A stretch of 64,000 nt of DNA. It comes from an uncultured bacterium. Lineage in GTDB: Bacteria; Cyanobacteriota; Vampirovibrionia; Gastranaerophilales; Gastranaerophilaceae. Position numbers and translations under genes: made by a program. Each line of letters begins with the position of its first letter. Within the stretch, counting starts at the first letter, position 1. The stretch spans positions 62,001 through 126,000 of the forward strand of contig CASDWY010000029.1 of NCBI GenBank assembly GCA_949284985.1, in the 5' to 3' direction. This document shows, one piece after another, positions 9,955-19,274 of this stretch. The notes beneath the pieces are model-generated. The model was not told where the DNA came from, did not search any database, and was given only the letters and a program-made list of their open reading frames with translations.

Positions 9955-10696
9955 TTTGCACCGCCTTTAGTTTATATTGTGCTATATTTTCGGCAGTAGC
10001 AATTGGAAAATATATTGTAAAAGTTGTATGTGAGTCTTTACTTTCAACATCAATTTTACCGTGCATTTTTTTTGTCATATTTGAAGCAAGGTATAGCCCC
10101 ATTCCGCTTCCTTGTGTAAGTCTTGTCATTGGGTTATCCAAGCGTGAAAATTTTTCAAAAATTTTAGTTTTATTTTTTTCTTCTATAGTTTCACCTTCGT
10201 TTGAAATTGCTATAGCTACAAATTCATTGTTTGTACAAGTTAAACTTATGTTAACATTAGAATTTTCATATGAATATTTACAGGCATTTTCTATAATATT
10301 TATTAAAACTTGTTCAAATTTATCTTCATCCACTAAAATTTCCGGTAAAAAATCAATGCTGTTTATAAAGATATCCTTACGAGGATATTTTTGTTTAATA
10401 ATTGAAATTGTTTTTTCTAATACAGATATTGCATTAACTGATTTAAGTACATATATTTCTTCAGCAGAAGCTTGAGCGGTAGCAGAAAGAAGGTTTTCAA
10501 CAAGACTAATTAATCTGTTTGATTGATCTTTAATAATATTCAAAAATTTCATTTGTTGCTCTAAAGACAATTGGTCGTGTGATGCAATTAGTGTTTCAGC
10601 AAAACCTCTAATGCTTGTAAGCGGGGTTCTTAGTTCATGGCTTACTGTTGATATAAAATCAAGTTGTAACTGATCAAGATTACTATTTCTTTCCAT
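9947..10696 (-). CDS. Histidine kinase without a sensor domain
   Basis: 249 residues holding only a HisKA dimerisation domain with phospho-acceptor His20 (STVSHELRTPLTSI) and a HATPase domain: N box IIENACKYS, G1-like AISNEGE, F box and the G2 loop TQGSGMGLYLA. There is no membrane segment, PAS or GAF domain, so it is cytoplasmic and must get its signal from a partner. It overlaps the downstream multi-receiver gene, whose second receiver is the likely phosphate acceptor. No ribosome site is present; a consensus-like promoter ends 6 bases before the ATG, so the mRNA is probably leaderless. Confidence 0.93.
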   Translation of the reverse strand: MERNSNLDQLQLDFISTVSHELRTPLTSIRGFAETLIASHDQLSLEQQMKFLNIIKDQSNRLISLVENLLSATAQASAEEIYVLKSVNAISVLEKTISIIKQKYPRKDIFINSIDFLPEILVDEDKFEQVLINIIENACKYSYENSNVNISLTCTNNEFVAIAISNEGETIEEKNKTKIFEKFSRLDNPMTRLTQGSGMGLYLASNMTKKMHGKIDVESKDSHTTFTIYFPIATAENIAQYKLKAVQND

Positions 10697-10702
10697 AGGG
10701 CT

Positions 10703-10732
10703 ATTATAACATCTTTAGTAAGAAGTGTTCAA
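10703..10732 (-). promoter_or_regulatory. Promoter, predicted leaderless, of the histidine kinase operon
   Basis: On the minus strand TTGAAC (10727-10732), an 18-base spacer, TATAAT (10703-10708), then 6 bases to the ATG (10694-10696). No ribosome site lies upstream of the ATG. Confidence 0.65.
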
Positions 10733-10767
10733 GCTCGAATGTTATACTTTCAAAGCAATATTATTTG

Positions 10768-11178
10768 CTATATTTTTTTATATCTTTTTATATCTTTTAA
10801 AACATCTATAAGATGTTTTGAATCTATGATAGAAACTTTATTTTTAAAACATCTATTTGTGTATATGTTTTTTGTTGAAATCCCCTTGATGAGTGATAGT
10901 TTTATAGAATATGGATCTAATGATGTTGGTTTTTGGATACCGAACATTTCTCTTAAGTTAGCTGCTTCTTTGTGGTTTGAGCTAGGTTTATTTGTTAGGT
11001 TAAACGAGTCTACCATATTAAATAGGGTTTTTAATATACGTTTTAATTCTTTATTTTTAGTTGCATATGAGTGCAAGGCTCCAAAGTTTTGTTTATAGCC
11101 TGTGGGTGTATTAGTATGGGTGGTATTTTTAGTAAAAATTTGATTTGGATTTGATGCAGAATTAATTGTTAGTGTCAT
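10768..11178 (-). CDS. Small hypothetical protein
   Basis: 136 residues, basic, not recognised. The N-terminus (about 1-30) is polar, rich in Asn and Thr, and probably disordered, and is followed by QNFGALHSYATKN. The middle and end are Lys/Leu-rich and likely helical. No signal peptide or membrane segment. A strong ribosome site (GGAGGAAACT) directly before the ATG supports a real gene over the overlapping plus-strand frame. A short Asn/Thr-rich start leading into an 'FG' element recurs in other unknown proteins here (39097-39630, 49138-50745). Confidence 0.7.
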   Translation of the reverse strand: MTLTINSASNPNQIFTKNTTHTNTPTGYKQNFGALHSYATKNKELKRILKTLFNMVDSFNLTNKPSSNHKEAANLREMFGIQKPTSLDPYSIKLSLIKGISTKNIYTNRCFKNKVSIIDSKHLIDVLKDIKRYKKI

Positions 11179-11271
11179 AGTTTCCTCCAGAATTTTACTC
11201 TGGTATTAAGTCTGAAAAGAAAAGATTTTGACAATAAAACTAAATAATTTTACAATCCTTAATAATTTATT

Positions 11272-11304
11272 AAAAGAGTGTGAGATAGGTTCTTGCACTC
11301 TTTT
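11272..11304 (-). terminator. Hairpin downstream of the NarL-type regulator
   Basis: AAAAGAGTG (11272-11280) pairs with CACTCTTTT (11296-11304). Read on the minus strand it lies 18 bases after the regulator's stop and ends in a T-rich arm, so it can act as an intrinsic terminator. Confidence 0.55.
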
Positions 11305-11321
11305 ATATGTAATTAATCTTA

Positions 11322-12017
11322 TTATATAATATTTTCTTTAATAGCTTTTACTGCGGCTTGAACACGATCATCTACGCAAAGTTTTTGCAAGATAGAACAA
11401 ACATGGGCTTTTGCAGTGTGAACACTTACAATAAGTTCGTTTGCAATTTCTGTATTACTTTTTCCAGCAACAAGCAATCTTAAAACTTCTAGTTCTCGTT
11501 CTGTTAGTTGGGCTCTTGAATCAGTAAATACGCCTTGCGCCATAAGAGAAGGATCTTTGGGACGTGGAAATTGATTAAGTGCCCATTTTGCAATTCCGGG
11601 ATCTAGCCAACAGGCACCTTTTGCTACATTTTTGATAACTCCGGCTAAAGTCGCAGGATCTATATCTTTTAGACAATATCCTTTTGCGCCTGCACCTAAT
11701 GTAGCCATTACTTCTTCTTCTCTATCATGTGATGTTAGTGCTATGACGCTTGTGTTTGGAGAATTTTCGATTATTTTTTGTGTTGCTTCAATTCCGTTTA
11801 AACCTGCAAGACCTAAATCCATCAACACAACATCTGGTTTTAATTCAGTTACGACTTTGACTCCTTCTATTCCGTCATCGGCTTCTCCTATAACTTGAAT
11901 ATGTTCGTATTCGTTTAATGCTGCTGTGAGTCCTACTCTGGTTAGCTTATAGTCTTCTACTATTACAACTGTTATTGGTTTTGTTTCTGTTGGTCTTTGG
12001 CTTGTTACGTCAATCAT
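11322..12017 (-). CDS. NarL/FixJ-type response regulator
   Basis: 231 residues. The receiver (about 16-135) has the acid pair ED (21-22), acceptor D67 in VVLMDLGLAG, Thr in ALTSHD and the conserved Lys in YCLKD. The C-terminal LuxR-type helix-turn-helix (about 170-225) reads LTERELEVLRLLVAGKSNTEIANEL in sections, then VSVHTAKAHV. It should bind DNA as a dimer after phosphorylation. TAGGAGAA precedes the ATG. No kinase is adjacent; the kinase at 9947-10696 is nearby, but its coupled partner is the multi-receiver protein. The overall pattern resembles cyanobacterial NarL-type regulators. Confidence 0.93.
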   Translation of the reverse strand: MIDVTSQRPTETKPITVVIVEDYKLTRVGLTAALNEYEHIQVIGEADDGIEGVKVVTELKPDVVLMDLGLAGLNGIEATQKIIENSPNTSVIALTSHDREEEVMATLGAGAKGYCLKDIDPATLAGVIKNVAKGACWLDPGIAKWALNQFPRPKDPSLMAQGVFTDSRAQLTERELEVLRLLVAGKSNTEIANELIVSVHTAKAHVCSILQKLCVDDRVQAAVKAIKENII

Positions 12018-12067
12018 GTTTTATTCTCCTATTATCTTGTTTAAGTTAATAATATGGATAATATAGT

Positions 12068-13339
12068 TTACTGCAAATTAGCCATTTGGGCAGTTTTTTT
12101 TATCCCATTTATTAAATCTTTGTACATATCACCGATAGCATACAGCGAACCGGTTATTATTACTGGGGTTTTAGTCGAAATATTTTCTTGCGCCAACTTT
12201 ATTATTTCTTCTGTGTTGTTTATGAGTTTTAGTTTAACTTTTGTAAAATTAGCTAATTCTTTTACGGAAACCGCATTAATTCTTTTAAAATCGTAAAAAT
12301 ATATTTCATCATTGGAGTGGAGTAGTGTTGTAATAATTTTTTTGTAGTCCTTTGTATTTATGGTGGCGTATATAAAAATTATTTTTTTATTGGGGAAAGT
12401 TTTATCAAGGGTTTCTCTTAATGCTCTTGCACCATCCGGATTATGTGCGCCATCTGCAATTAGGTTTATCCCATTTAATAACTCAAATCTTGCAGGATGT
12501 TTGACTGTTTTTAGTGCTTTTTGTATTGTTTTTTCGTCTATTTTATATCCTTGCAGTCGTAGTTGCTTAATTGCTTCAAACACTAGTTCAAGGTTTTCTT
12601 CTTGGTATTTTGCATTAAGGTTAAATATATATTTTTTTTGGTTTATAGTTGCTATATTATTCTCAATCAGGGCTGAGCTGCTCGGAGTAATTAATTTAGC
12701 TTGAAGTTTTTGAGCAGTTGATTTTAGTGTACTTATTTCTTTATTTTGTGCAGTTGTAATACAAATTGTTTTAGGTTTTATTATGCCTGCTTTTTCAAAA
12801 GCTATTTTCTCAATAGTATTACCTAAGCGATCGGTGTGGTCTAGTGAAATGGAGGTAATTATTTCAAGAATTGGTTTTTTTATAATATTTGTTGCATCAA
12901 GTCTTCCTCCAAGTCCAACTTCTAGGATTGCAATATCAACATTTTCTTTTTTAAACCAAATAAGTGCAATAACAGTCAGAAGTTCAAATTCAGTCAGGGG
13001 GATATTTTCTTTTTTTGCTTTCTTTTGTACTTCTTTTATTAGGGATAAAAATTCTTTGTCTGAAATATTTTTATCATTTATTTTAAGTCTTTCTGTATAT
13101 TTTAAAATGTGAGGACTAGTAAAAAGAGCTGTTTTGTATCCTTGTTTTGTAAGAATTCTGCTTAAAATAGTACAAACAGAACCTTTTCCGTTTGTCCCTG
13201 CAACGTGTATAATTTTAAGCTTATCCTGTGGATTATCAAAGTACTTTAAGATGTTTTTTACTCTATCCAGTCCTAAAGATATATGAAATTTTTCTTTGGC
13301 TGTTAATATTTCAACAGCTTTTTTATATGATATGGTCAT
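12068..13339 (-). CDS. folC: Folylpolyglutamate synthase / dihydrofolate synthase
   Basis: Mur-ligase-family enzyme adding glutamate to (dihydro)folate with ATP, 423 residues. P-loop HVAGTNGKGSVCTIL, then the EVGLGGRLDATN block, SLDHTDRLGNTIEKIAFEKAGI in sections, and the C-terminal-domain ADGAHNPDGARAL. The ATG at 13339 is chosen; a TTG twelve bases upstream lies within the end of murG. It is the last gene of the cell-wall cluster, with its ATG 1 base beyond the murG stop. Being fused to a mur operon is unusual but the enzyme belongs to the same superfamily. Confidence 0.95.
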   Translation of the reverse strand: MTISYKKAVEILTAKEKFHISLGLDRVKNILKYFDNPQDKLKIIHVAGTNGKGSVCTILSRILTKQGYKTALFTSPHILKYTERLKINDKNISDKEFLSLIKEVQKKAKKENIPLTEFELLTVIALIWFKKENVDIAILEVGLGGRLDATNIIKKPILEIITSISLDHTDRLGNTIEKIAFEKAGIIKPKTICITTAQNKEISTLKSTAQKLQAKLITPSSSALIENNIATINQKKYIFNLNAKYQEENLELVFEAIKQLRLQGYKIDEKTIQKALKTVKHPARFELLNGINLIADGAHNPDGARALRETLDKTFPNKKIIFIYATINTKDYKKIITTLLHSNDEIYFYDFKRINAVSVKELANFTKVKLKLINNTEEIIKLAQENISTKTPVIITGSLYAIGDMYKDLINGIKKTAQMANLQ

Positions 13340-13340
13340 T

Positions 13341-14459
13341 TTAGCTTGCAATTTCCTTTAGTTTTTCAGTAATTTCTATAGTTGCATTAGGTTTGCTAAA
13401 GTTTTTCATTGCATTCGACATGCATTTGAGCATTTGTGGATTTGTAATAAGATTTTCAACGCTTTTTAGTAGTATATCTTGGTTAAGTTCATTATCATCA
13501 ATATATAAAGCAGCGCCTGCTTCTTCATAGCATTTTGCATTTTTTCTTTGGTGGTCTGCAGCTGCATATGGAAAAGGAATAAGAATAGCCGGAAGTTCCG
13601 ATGCCGCAAGCTCTGACAGGCTTAATGAGCCTGCGCGTGATATAGCTAAATCAGAGGCTTTGAGAGGAATTGCCATATTGCTGAAATATGGTGCAATAAT
13701 TATCTTTTTTGTTTTTTTGTATTCCGGGTATGTTTTTTCAAGAAGGTCTAATGTTGCATCGTAATTTTTTTTACCGGTTTGTAGAATAATATTTATTTTA
13801 AGTTTTTCTACAAAGTATTGTAAGCAACTGATAACAGTATGATTTATATTCATTGCGCCTTGTGAGCCGCCCATTATTACTAGTGTCGGTTCTTTTCCTA
13901 AGTTTAATTCTTTTTTTGCCACTTCTTTTGTTGTTGAAAAGAATTCTGCCTTTATTGGATTACCAAAAACTTTTATATTGTTGTTAGTAATAAACTTTTT
14001 GGCATCTTCAAATGCTATAGAAACACATTTTGCGCCGTGTGAAACGTATCTTGATACAATTCCTGGGTGTGCATCTGAGTCATGAATCATATAAGGAGTG
14101 TTTGATAGCCAAGCACCAATAATAGCAGGAGCTGAAACATAACCTCCTGTTCCAAATACAGCATTTGGCTTGTATTTGTAAATATAGAACAGTGCTTTCC
14201 AAGTTGCAGCATCAAGCTGAAACCCCCATTTTAAGAAATCAAAGTTGAATTTTCTTGGCATTGATGAAATATTTATAGGTAAAAATTCAAAACCTTCATC
14301 CTTAGCTATTGATGCTTCCAATTTATTGGGGTTTCCAACATAATATATTTTTTTTGTATTTTTATCTTCTCTGAGTTGTTTTGCAACAGCAATAGCAGGA
14401 TAAATATGCCCGCCAGTGCCGCCGCCTGTTATAAAATATACTTTTTTATCTTTGTTCAT
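13341..14459 (-). CDS. murG: UDP-GlcNAc:undecaprenyl-PP-MurNAc-pentapeptide GlcNAc transferase
   Basis: Peripheral membrane GT-B enzyme turning lipid I into lipid II. 372 residues. N-terminal GGGTGGHIYPAIAVA, GTGGYVSAPAI, the domain linker region with GGSQGAMNIN, and the sugar-nucleotide site SRAGSLSLSELAASELPAILIPFPYAA read in parts. The ATG at 14459 overlaps the ftsW end by 14 bases; GGAGG lies 13 bases ahead, a long spacing, so coupling to ftsW translation is likely. Confidence 0.97.
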   Translation of the reverse strand: MNKDKKVYFITGGGTGGHIYPAIAVAKQLREDKNTKKIYYVGNPNKLEASIAKDEGFEFLPINISSMPRKFNFDFLKWGFQLDAATWKALFYIYKYKPNAVFGTGGYVSAPAIIGAWLSNTPYMIHDSDAHPGIVSRYVSHGAKCVSIAFEDAKKFITNNNIKVFGNPIKAEFFSTTKEVAKKELNLGKEPTLVIMGGSQGAMNINHTVISCLQYFVEKLKINIILQTGKKNYDATLDLLEKTYPEYKKTKKIIIAPYFSNMAIPLKASDLAISRAGSLSLSELAASELPAILIPFPYAAADHQRKNAKCYEEAGAALYIDDNELNQDILLKSVENLITNPQMLKCMSNAMKNFSKPNATIEITEKLKEIAS

Positions 14460-15609
14460 CGATATTGTTTATCCTCCGAATTCTTTTTCTTGAGATATTT
14501 AAAAGAATTCCCATCATAGCTAAATTAACAATCAGAGAAGTTCCCCCATAACTTATAAATGGAAGCGGCACACCTGTAGCTGGTAGAAAAGAGCTGGCTA
14601 CACTCATATTGAGACCGGCTTGAAATCCTATCATAATAGTTATACCAACAGCTACAAGCTTTCCATATATTTCAGGGCAGCGAGATGAAATTATTAACCC
14701 ACGATGAATTAATCCAAAGAAAAGACAGATAACTAATACACATCCTATAAAACCGAATTCTTCACCAATTACTGCAAAAATAAAATCGGTATGACCTTCC
14801 GGGAGCCAAGCAAGTTTTTGTTTGGAATTTCCATATCCGACTCCCCAAAATCCGCCTGCGGCAAATGCAAGTTTGGATTGAATTACATTGTACCCTTGTC
14901 CGAGTGGGTCTGATTCGGGATTGAACCATATTTTTACACGATTAAGTTGATAAGGTTTTATAAATATTGATAATATTCCTGCGCCTGCAGCCCCTGCACC
15001 AAGTATCATTTTTAGCGGACCTCCTGCCGAAATGTACATTATTAGACCCGTTACAAATAAAAGAATTATCATTGACAGATTTGGTTGTTCATAAATAAGA
15101 AATACCATTGCTAATATTGGTATATAATATTTGAATTTTTCACCACTAAAAAGTTCACTGTTTTTGTAAAAGGCATTTCCTAAAAGTAGTATTATGGCAA
15201 TTTTTGCAAGTTCTGACGGCTGAAATTGTAAAGGTCCTAACATCATCCATCGCTTTGCACCATTTACCATAACTCCAAGTGGAGTGTAATCAACTAGTGC
15301 CAATAAACCTGCAACAAGCCAGGAAAAATTGAGTGCATGGTTTGCAAGTTTTTTGTAATCATATTTTATAAAAAACTTCATTACAAAAACACCAATTATA
15401 AGACATAATAATTGTTTTAGTACATAAGATGCTGGATTATGGCTTTCGTCAATTGCTTTTTGTGCAGTTGCTGAAAAGATAGCCATTATTCCAAGAACAA
15501 CAAGAAACGAAATAATAATTATAAGAGCACTATCTGGCTCTGATAATATTGTTGAGTTAGGAATTCTTCCTTTTCGCTTTTGTGGTTGCCTATACCTTTG
15601 TTGAGACAT
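14446..15609 (-). CDS. ftsW: SEDS-family peptidoglycan glycosyltransferase FtsW
   Basis: 387 residues with about ten membrane helices, preceded by a basic cytoplasmic N-terminus (SQQRYRQPQKRKGRIP). Conserved SEDS blocks are visible: NGAKRWMMLGPLQFQPSELAKIA in parts, GQGYNVIQSKLAFAAGGFWGVGYGNSKQK in parts (with the catalytic-loop region), LPEGHTDFIFAVIGEEFGF, and the C-terminal PFISYGGTSLIVNLAMMG. The ATG at 15609 lies inside the murD 3' end (20-base overlap). Position among mur genes favours FtsW over RodA. Confidence 0.94.
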   Translation of the reverse strand: MSQQRYRQPQKRKGRIPNSTILSEPDSALIIIISFLVVLGIMAIFSATAQKAIDESHNPASYVLKQLLCLIIGVFVMKFFIKYDYKKLANHALNFSWLVAGLLALVDYTPLGVMVNGAKRWMMLGPLQFQPSELAKIAIILLLGNAFYKNSELFSGEKFKYYIPILAMVFLIYEQPNLSMIILLFVTGLIMYISAGGPLKMILGAGAAGAGILSIFIKPYQLNRVKIWFNPESDPLGQGYNVIQSKLAFAAGGFWGVGYGNSKQKLAWLPEGHTDFIFAVIGEEFGFIGCVLVICLFFGLIHRGLIISSRCPEIYGKLVAVGITIMIGFQAGLNMSVASSFLPATGVPLPFISYGGTSLIVNLAMMGILLNISRKRIRRINNIDEQR

Positions 15610-16939
15610 AGTTTTTGAATACCTCTCCTCTTGTTTCGTAATTGTCAAACATATCAAAGCTTGCACAAGCCGGTGAAAGCAGGCAAATTTCATTATTTAA
15701 TTCGATAGATTTATCAATTGCATTTTCAAGGCTTGCAGCTCTGTGGATATTATTATAACCCTTGCTTTTTAATGCAGCATCAAACCTGTCTGCAGCTTCT
15801 CCTATTAGAATTACATCAGAAATGCATTCTTTTATTGATTGACAAAATTCATCCAGTCCGGTCATTTTGTCTCTTCCACCTGCTATAAGGGAAACTTTTT
15901 TCCCTCCAAAAGACCTTATTGCAACAATAGCTGCTTCAGGATTTGTTGCTTTTGAGTCATTATAAAAAGATATACCGTTTATTGTTTTTACAAATTCGCA
16001 GCGGTGTTCAACTGCGTGAAAAGACATTATTGCAGATCTTATTTCTTCATTTTCAAGACCTATTATTTTTGCTGCTATAATTGCTGCCATTACATTTTGA
16101 TAATTGTGTTCTCCAACTAGAGGTACATCTTGGAGCTCTATAATTTTTTCAGGCAAGTTGTTTCGTTTATAAAAAATGGCGCCATTTGATTCATAACAGC
16201 AATTTTTATCTAATTCTTTCCCAAAGTAAAAATTTTCGCTTTCAGTGGTTTTTGAAAATTCAAAAACACGTTCATCTAGCGCATTAAATATGCTAAAAGC
16301 TGGTGTTTGAGGAGATCTAAATATTTTTGATTTTGAAATAAAGTAATTTTCTAGTCCGCCATGCCAGTCAAGGTGATCAGGTGTAAAATTTAAAAACATT
16401 GCAATTTGTGCTTTAAAACTGGGGCTGTATTCTATTTGATAGGAACTAAGTTCAACTACCAAATAATCATTGTTATCTTCTAGCAACGATGTCGGAGGAA
16501 TACCAATATTTCCGCAAGATGGTGCTTTGTATTTTGTTGATAGTATGTGTGAGCATAGTGATGTCGTTGTTGTTTTTCCGTTTGTACCTGTTATTGCTAT
16601 AAAAGGTGTTACTGTTTCTAAATAGGCAAGCTCTACTTCGCTTATAATTGGAATGTTTTCTTCTTTTAGTCGGTTAATAATTTCAGAATGTGGTGCAATT
16701 CCCGGACTGGTTATTGCAAGCTGCGCCCCTTCAATAAAGTCTTGAGAATGTCCCATAAACTCTGTTTTTATACCTAGGCTGTTTAATTCTTTAACGAGTT
16801 GTGCGTCTTTATCTTTCATTGCACTTTTCTCGGTAATATAACAATCTGCTCCTTTATTTATAAGATATTTGGCAGCGGAAATACCACTTCTGGAAAAGCC
16901 AAGTACAAGAACTTTTATATCAAACCAATTTCTTTTCAT
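15590..16939 (-). CDS. murD: UDP-N-acetylmuramoyl-L-alanine:D-glutamate ligase
   Basis: Adds D-glutamate to UDP-MurNAc-L-Ala with ATP in the cytoplasm. 449 residues, with an N-terminal Rossmann-like domain (VLVLGFSRSGISAAKYL), P-loop AITGTNGKTTTTSL, then NFTPDHLDWHG and the C-terminal-domain NDSKATNPEAAI and IAGGRDK. The ATG at 16939 overlaps the mraY stop by one base (TAATG) and has AGGAGTT ahead. A longer in-frame extension upstream runs inside mraY and is not credible. Confidence 0.97.
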   Translation of the reverse strand: MKRNWFDIKVLVLGFSRSGISAAKYLINKGADCYITEKSAMKDKDAQLVKELNSLGIKTEFMGHSQDFIEGAQLAITSPGIAPHSEIINRLKEENIPIISEVELAYLETVTPFIAITGTNGKTTTTSLCSHILSTKYKAPSCGNIGIPPTSLLEDNNDYLVVELSSYQIEYSPSFKAQIAMFLNFTPDHLDWHGGLENYFISKSKIFRSPQTPAFSIFNALDERVFEFSKTTESENFYFGKELDKNCCYESNGAIFYKRNNLPEKIIELQDVPLVGEHNYQNVMAAIIAAKIIGLENEEIRSAIMSFHAVEHRCEFVKTINGISFYNDSKATNPEAAIVAIRSFGGKKVSLIAGGRDKMTGLDEFCQSIKECISDVILIGEAADRFDAALKSKGYNNIHRAASLENAIDKSIELNNEICLLSPACASFDMFDNYETRGEVFKNYVSTKV

Positions 16940-17913
16940 TATACAACTCCTGTCTCTATTATAAGATAAATTGCTGTGCCAAGTACAGAAAATAATAGTG
17001 TTATTATAGAAAAAACACACACAACTTTAGTTTCCGGCCAGCCCAATAACTCAAAGTGATGATGAATTGGAGACATTTTAAAAACTCTTTTGCCGGTTAA
17101 TTTAAAGCTTGTAACTTGTATCATTACTGATAAAGTTTCAATTATAAAAATTATGCCAAGGAACAATAAATACAACTCAAATTTACCCATTACAGCAACT
17201 GTTCCAAGCAGTCCTCCCAGAGCAAGAGATCCAGTATCTCCCATAAATACTGTTGCAGGATGTCTGTTAAAATATAAAAATCCTAAGCAAGAGCCTGCAG
17301 TTGCAGCACATATAATTGCAATATCATAATTCTTTGTTGCGAGAGAGATAATAGCACAACAAGCAAAAGCAAGTACACAGTTTGAAGCTGCGAGTCCGTC
17401 AAGACCATCGGTTAGATTTACAGCATTTGATGCACCTGTTATTACAAACAAAGAAAATATAGGATAAATCCATCCAAGATTTATGCTATGCCCGAATATT
17501 GTTATTTGAGTGTGTCCATTCATAAACATGTATAAAGTGGGAAGCAGTGCAATCGTTACTTGTAAAAAGAGTTTCCCTCTTGGTGAAAGCCCTTTGTTTT
17601 GATTCTTTGTAATTTTTTGCATGTCATCTTGAAACCCAGTTAGAGTAAAGAAAGCTAATGTAACTAATATTAAAAAAGCTTGTGGGGTTGTAACCTGCTC
17701 CATTGGTAATGCAATTAATGTTGCAAATATAATAGCCAGAATAATGGTAACCCCTCCTGTTGTTGGTGTTCCGCTTTTTTGAGCATGAGTTTCCGGGGCA
17801 TCCTCTAATACCGGCTGGTTATATAGCTTTTTCTTTAAAAAATCTATGTACACTACGCCGAATAAAAGTGATAAAACTAATGCCACAAGAGCTGATACTA
17901 TTGTTATTATCAT
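16939..17913 (-). CDS. mraY: Phospho-N-acetylmuramoyl-pentapeptide transferase
   Basis: Integral membrane enzyme making lipid I from UDP-MurNAc-pentapeptide and undecaprenyl phosphate. 324 residues, about ten helices. Signature motifs: THAQKSGTPTTGG, FTLTGFQDDMQK (the DD motif), NAVNLTDGLDGLAAS, FMGDTGSLALGG and the cytoplasmic histidine motif MSPIHHHFELLGW. Its ATG overlaps the murF stop by 4 bases, with GAGGAG as ribosome site inside murF. Confidence 0.98.
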   Translation of the reverse strand: MIITIVSALVALVLSLLFGVVYIDFLKKKLYNQPVLEDAPETHAQKSGTPTTGGVTIILAIIFATLIALPMEQVTTPQAFLILVTLAFFTLTGFQDDMQKITKNQNKGLSPRGKLFLQVTIALLPTLYMFMNGHTQITIFGHSINLGWIYPIFSLFVITGASNAVNLTDGLDGLAASNCVLAFACCAIISLATKNYDIAIICAATAGSCLGFLYFNRHPATVFMGDTGSLALGGLLGTVAVMGKFELYLLFLGIIFIIETLSVMIQVTSFKLTGKRVFKMSPIHHHFELLGWPETKVVCVFSIITLLFSVLGTAIYLIIETGVV

Positions 17914-19226
17914 TTTTTTATCTCCTCGATTATTTCTTCAAGTTTCATTGATCTTGACCCTTTAAGCAAAAGTGTTGTGCCTTTTTCTGCTTTTTTAAGC
18001 CAAGCTGCAGCCTCCTTGTTTGTTGTAAAGTGTTTGCTCGGATGGCTTGTATTATCCGATATGCTTTTCGCAAGGTTACCTATAGTTACAAGGTTAACTT
18101 GCTTAAAATTGTTTAAATAATTACCTATTTGTGCATGGTATTCTTTTTCTTCAGCTCCAAGCTCTTTCATATCTGCAAGAACTAAAATTTTGTTGCCGTC
18201 GTATAGTTCAAGAAAAGTTTTTATTGCTGCTTTCATTGATTCAGGATTTGCATTGTAACTGTCATTAATTATGTTTAGACCGTTTACAATGTTTTTTTCA
18301 AAACGTTTTTCTATCGTATGATAGGCCTTAAGACCCAATTGAATTTCATTCGGAGTTAGACCATATAAAAGAGCAGTCTCTATTGCAAGCAGTGTATCAT
18401 CAACAAGGTATTCGCCGCCTTCATTTATACTATATGTGCTTGACTTGTATTCAAATATGGTCTGCTCTTTGCTCATAGATATCATTTTAAAGTGTTTAGA
18501 TTTGTCAATAATAATGTGTGTACCTGTAAAATTAGCCAATGTGCTTGTGTAAAGCTCGTCCGGAAAAGTAATAAGCAATCCGCTTGGTTTTAGATGTGAT
18601 ACAATTTCACATTTTGCCTTCGCTATGTTTTGTCTGCTGCCAAGCCGACCTATATGAGTAGTTCCAATGTTAGTGATTATGGCGTAATCCGGTTGTGCGT
18701 ATTTGGATAGTAGTTCTATTTCACCAAGTCCCCTCATTCCCATTTCAATAATCAAAATTTCTGTATTTTCCGGCATTGAAAGCAATGTCTGACATAAACC
18801 TATTTCGTTGTTATGGTTAAGTTTTGATTTGTGTGTGCGTCTGTTAGCGCTAAAAATTGAGTTTAATATCTCTTTTGTAGTCGTTTTTCCCGAAGAACCA
18901 GTTATTGCTATTGTCTTGGGAGAAATAATATTTTTATATGCACTTGCCAGTTTTAAATATGCAATTTTGGTATCATTAACTTGTAGAGAAAAAATTGCTT
19001 TGTTTTCTGAAATAAAATTTTTTGACGTAAAATATCCTGCTGCGCCTTTTTCAATAGCAGCTTCAATAAATTTTTCGCCGTCAAAGTTTTCGCCGGATAA
19101 TGGTAAATATACTTGTCCTGGCAAAAGTTGTCTGGTATCTGTGCAGATAGAATAAAGAGTTTTATCGGTTTTATTAACTCCTGTAGCGTTTGTAATTTTT
19201 TTTAGTTGTTCATATGAAAAATTCAT
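17910..19226 (-). CDS. murF: UDP-N-acetylmuramoyl-tripeptide:D-alanyl-D-alanine ligase
   Basis: Last cytoplasmic step of the pentapeptide precursor. 438 residues. N-terminal uridine-binding domain with ICTDTRQLLPGQVYLPLSGENFDGE in sections, P-loop AITGSSGKTTTKEIL, the EMGMRGLGEIELL block, TNIGTTHIGRLGS, and NDSYNANPESMKAAI. First gene of the tightly overlapping murF-mraY-murD-ftsW-murG-folC unit. GGGGAA precedes the ATG. murE, murC, murB and ftsQAZ are not in the window, so the dcw cluster is split in this genome. Confidence 0.97.
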   Translation of the reverse strand: MNFSYEQLKKITNATGVNKTDKTLYSICTDTRQLLPGQVYLPLSGENFDGEKFIEAAIEKGAAGYFTSKNFISENKAIFSLQVNDTKIAYLKLASAYKNIISPKTIAITGSSGKTTTKEILNSIFSANRRTHKSKLNHNNEIGLCQTLLSMPENTEILIIEMGMRGLGEIELLSKYAQPDYAIITNIGTTHIGRLGSRQNIAKAKCEIVSHLKPSGLLITFPDELYTSTLANFTGTHIIIDKSKHFKMISMSKEQTIFEYKSSTYSINEGGEYLVDDTLLAIETALLYGLTPNEIQLGLKAYHTIEKRFEKNIVNGLNIINDSYNANPESMKAAIKTFLELYDGNKILVLADMKELGAEEKEYHAQIGNYLNNFKQVNLVTIGNLAKSISDNTSHPSKHFTTNKEAAAWLKKAEKGTTLLLKGSRSMKLEEIIEEIKK

Positions 19227-19246
19227 TTGTATTATTCCCCAAGTTT

Positions 19247-19274
19247 ATTGTACAGCAAGAATACTACGGGTAAA
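19247..19274 (-). promoter_or_regulatory. Probable promoter of the murF operon
   Basis: On the minus strand TTTACC (19269-19274), 16 bases, TACAAT (19247-19252). A short leader with GGGGAA leads to the murF ATG. Confidence 0.45.

Noticed and set aside
10739-11098. 119-codon plus-strand open frame
   Set aside because: It lies antisense to the 136-residue gene at 10768-11178, which has a perfect ribosome site; the plus frame has none and its product is Phe/Leu-rich as expected for an antisense shadow.
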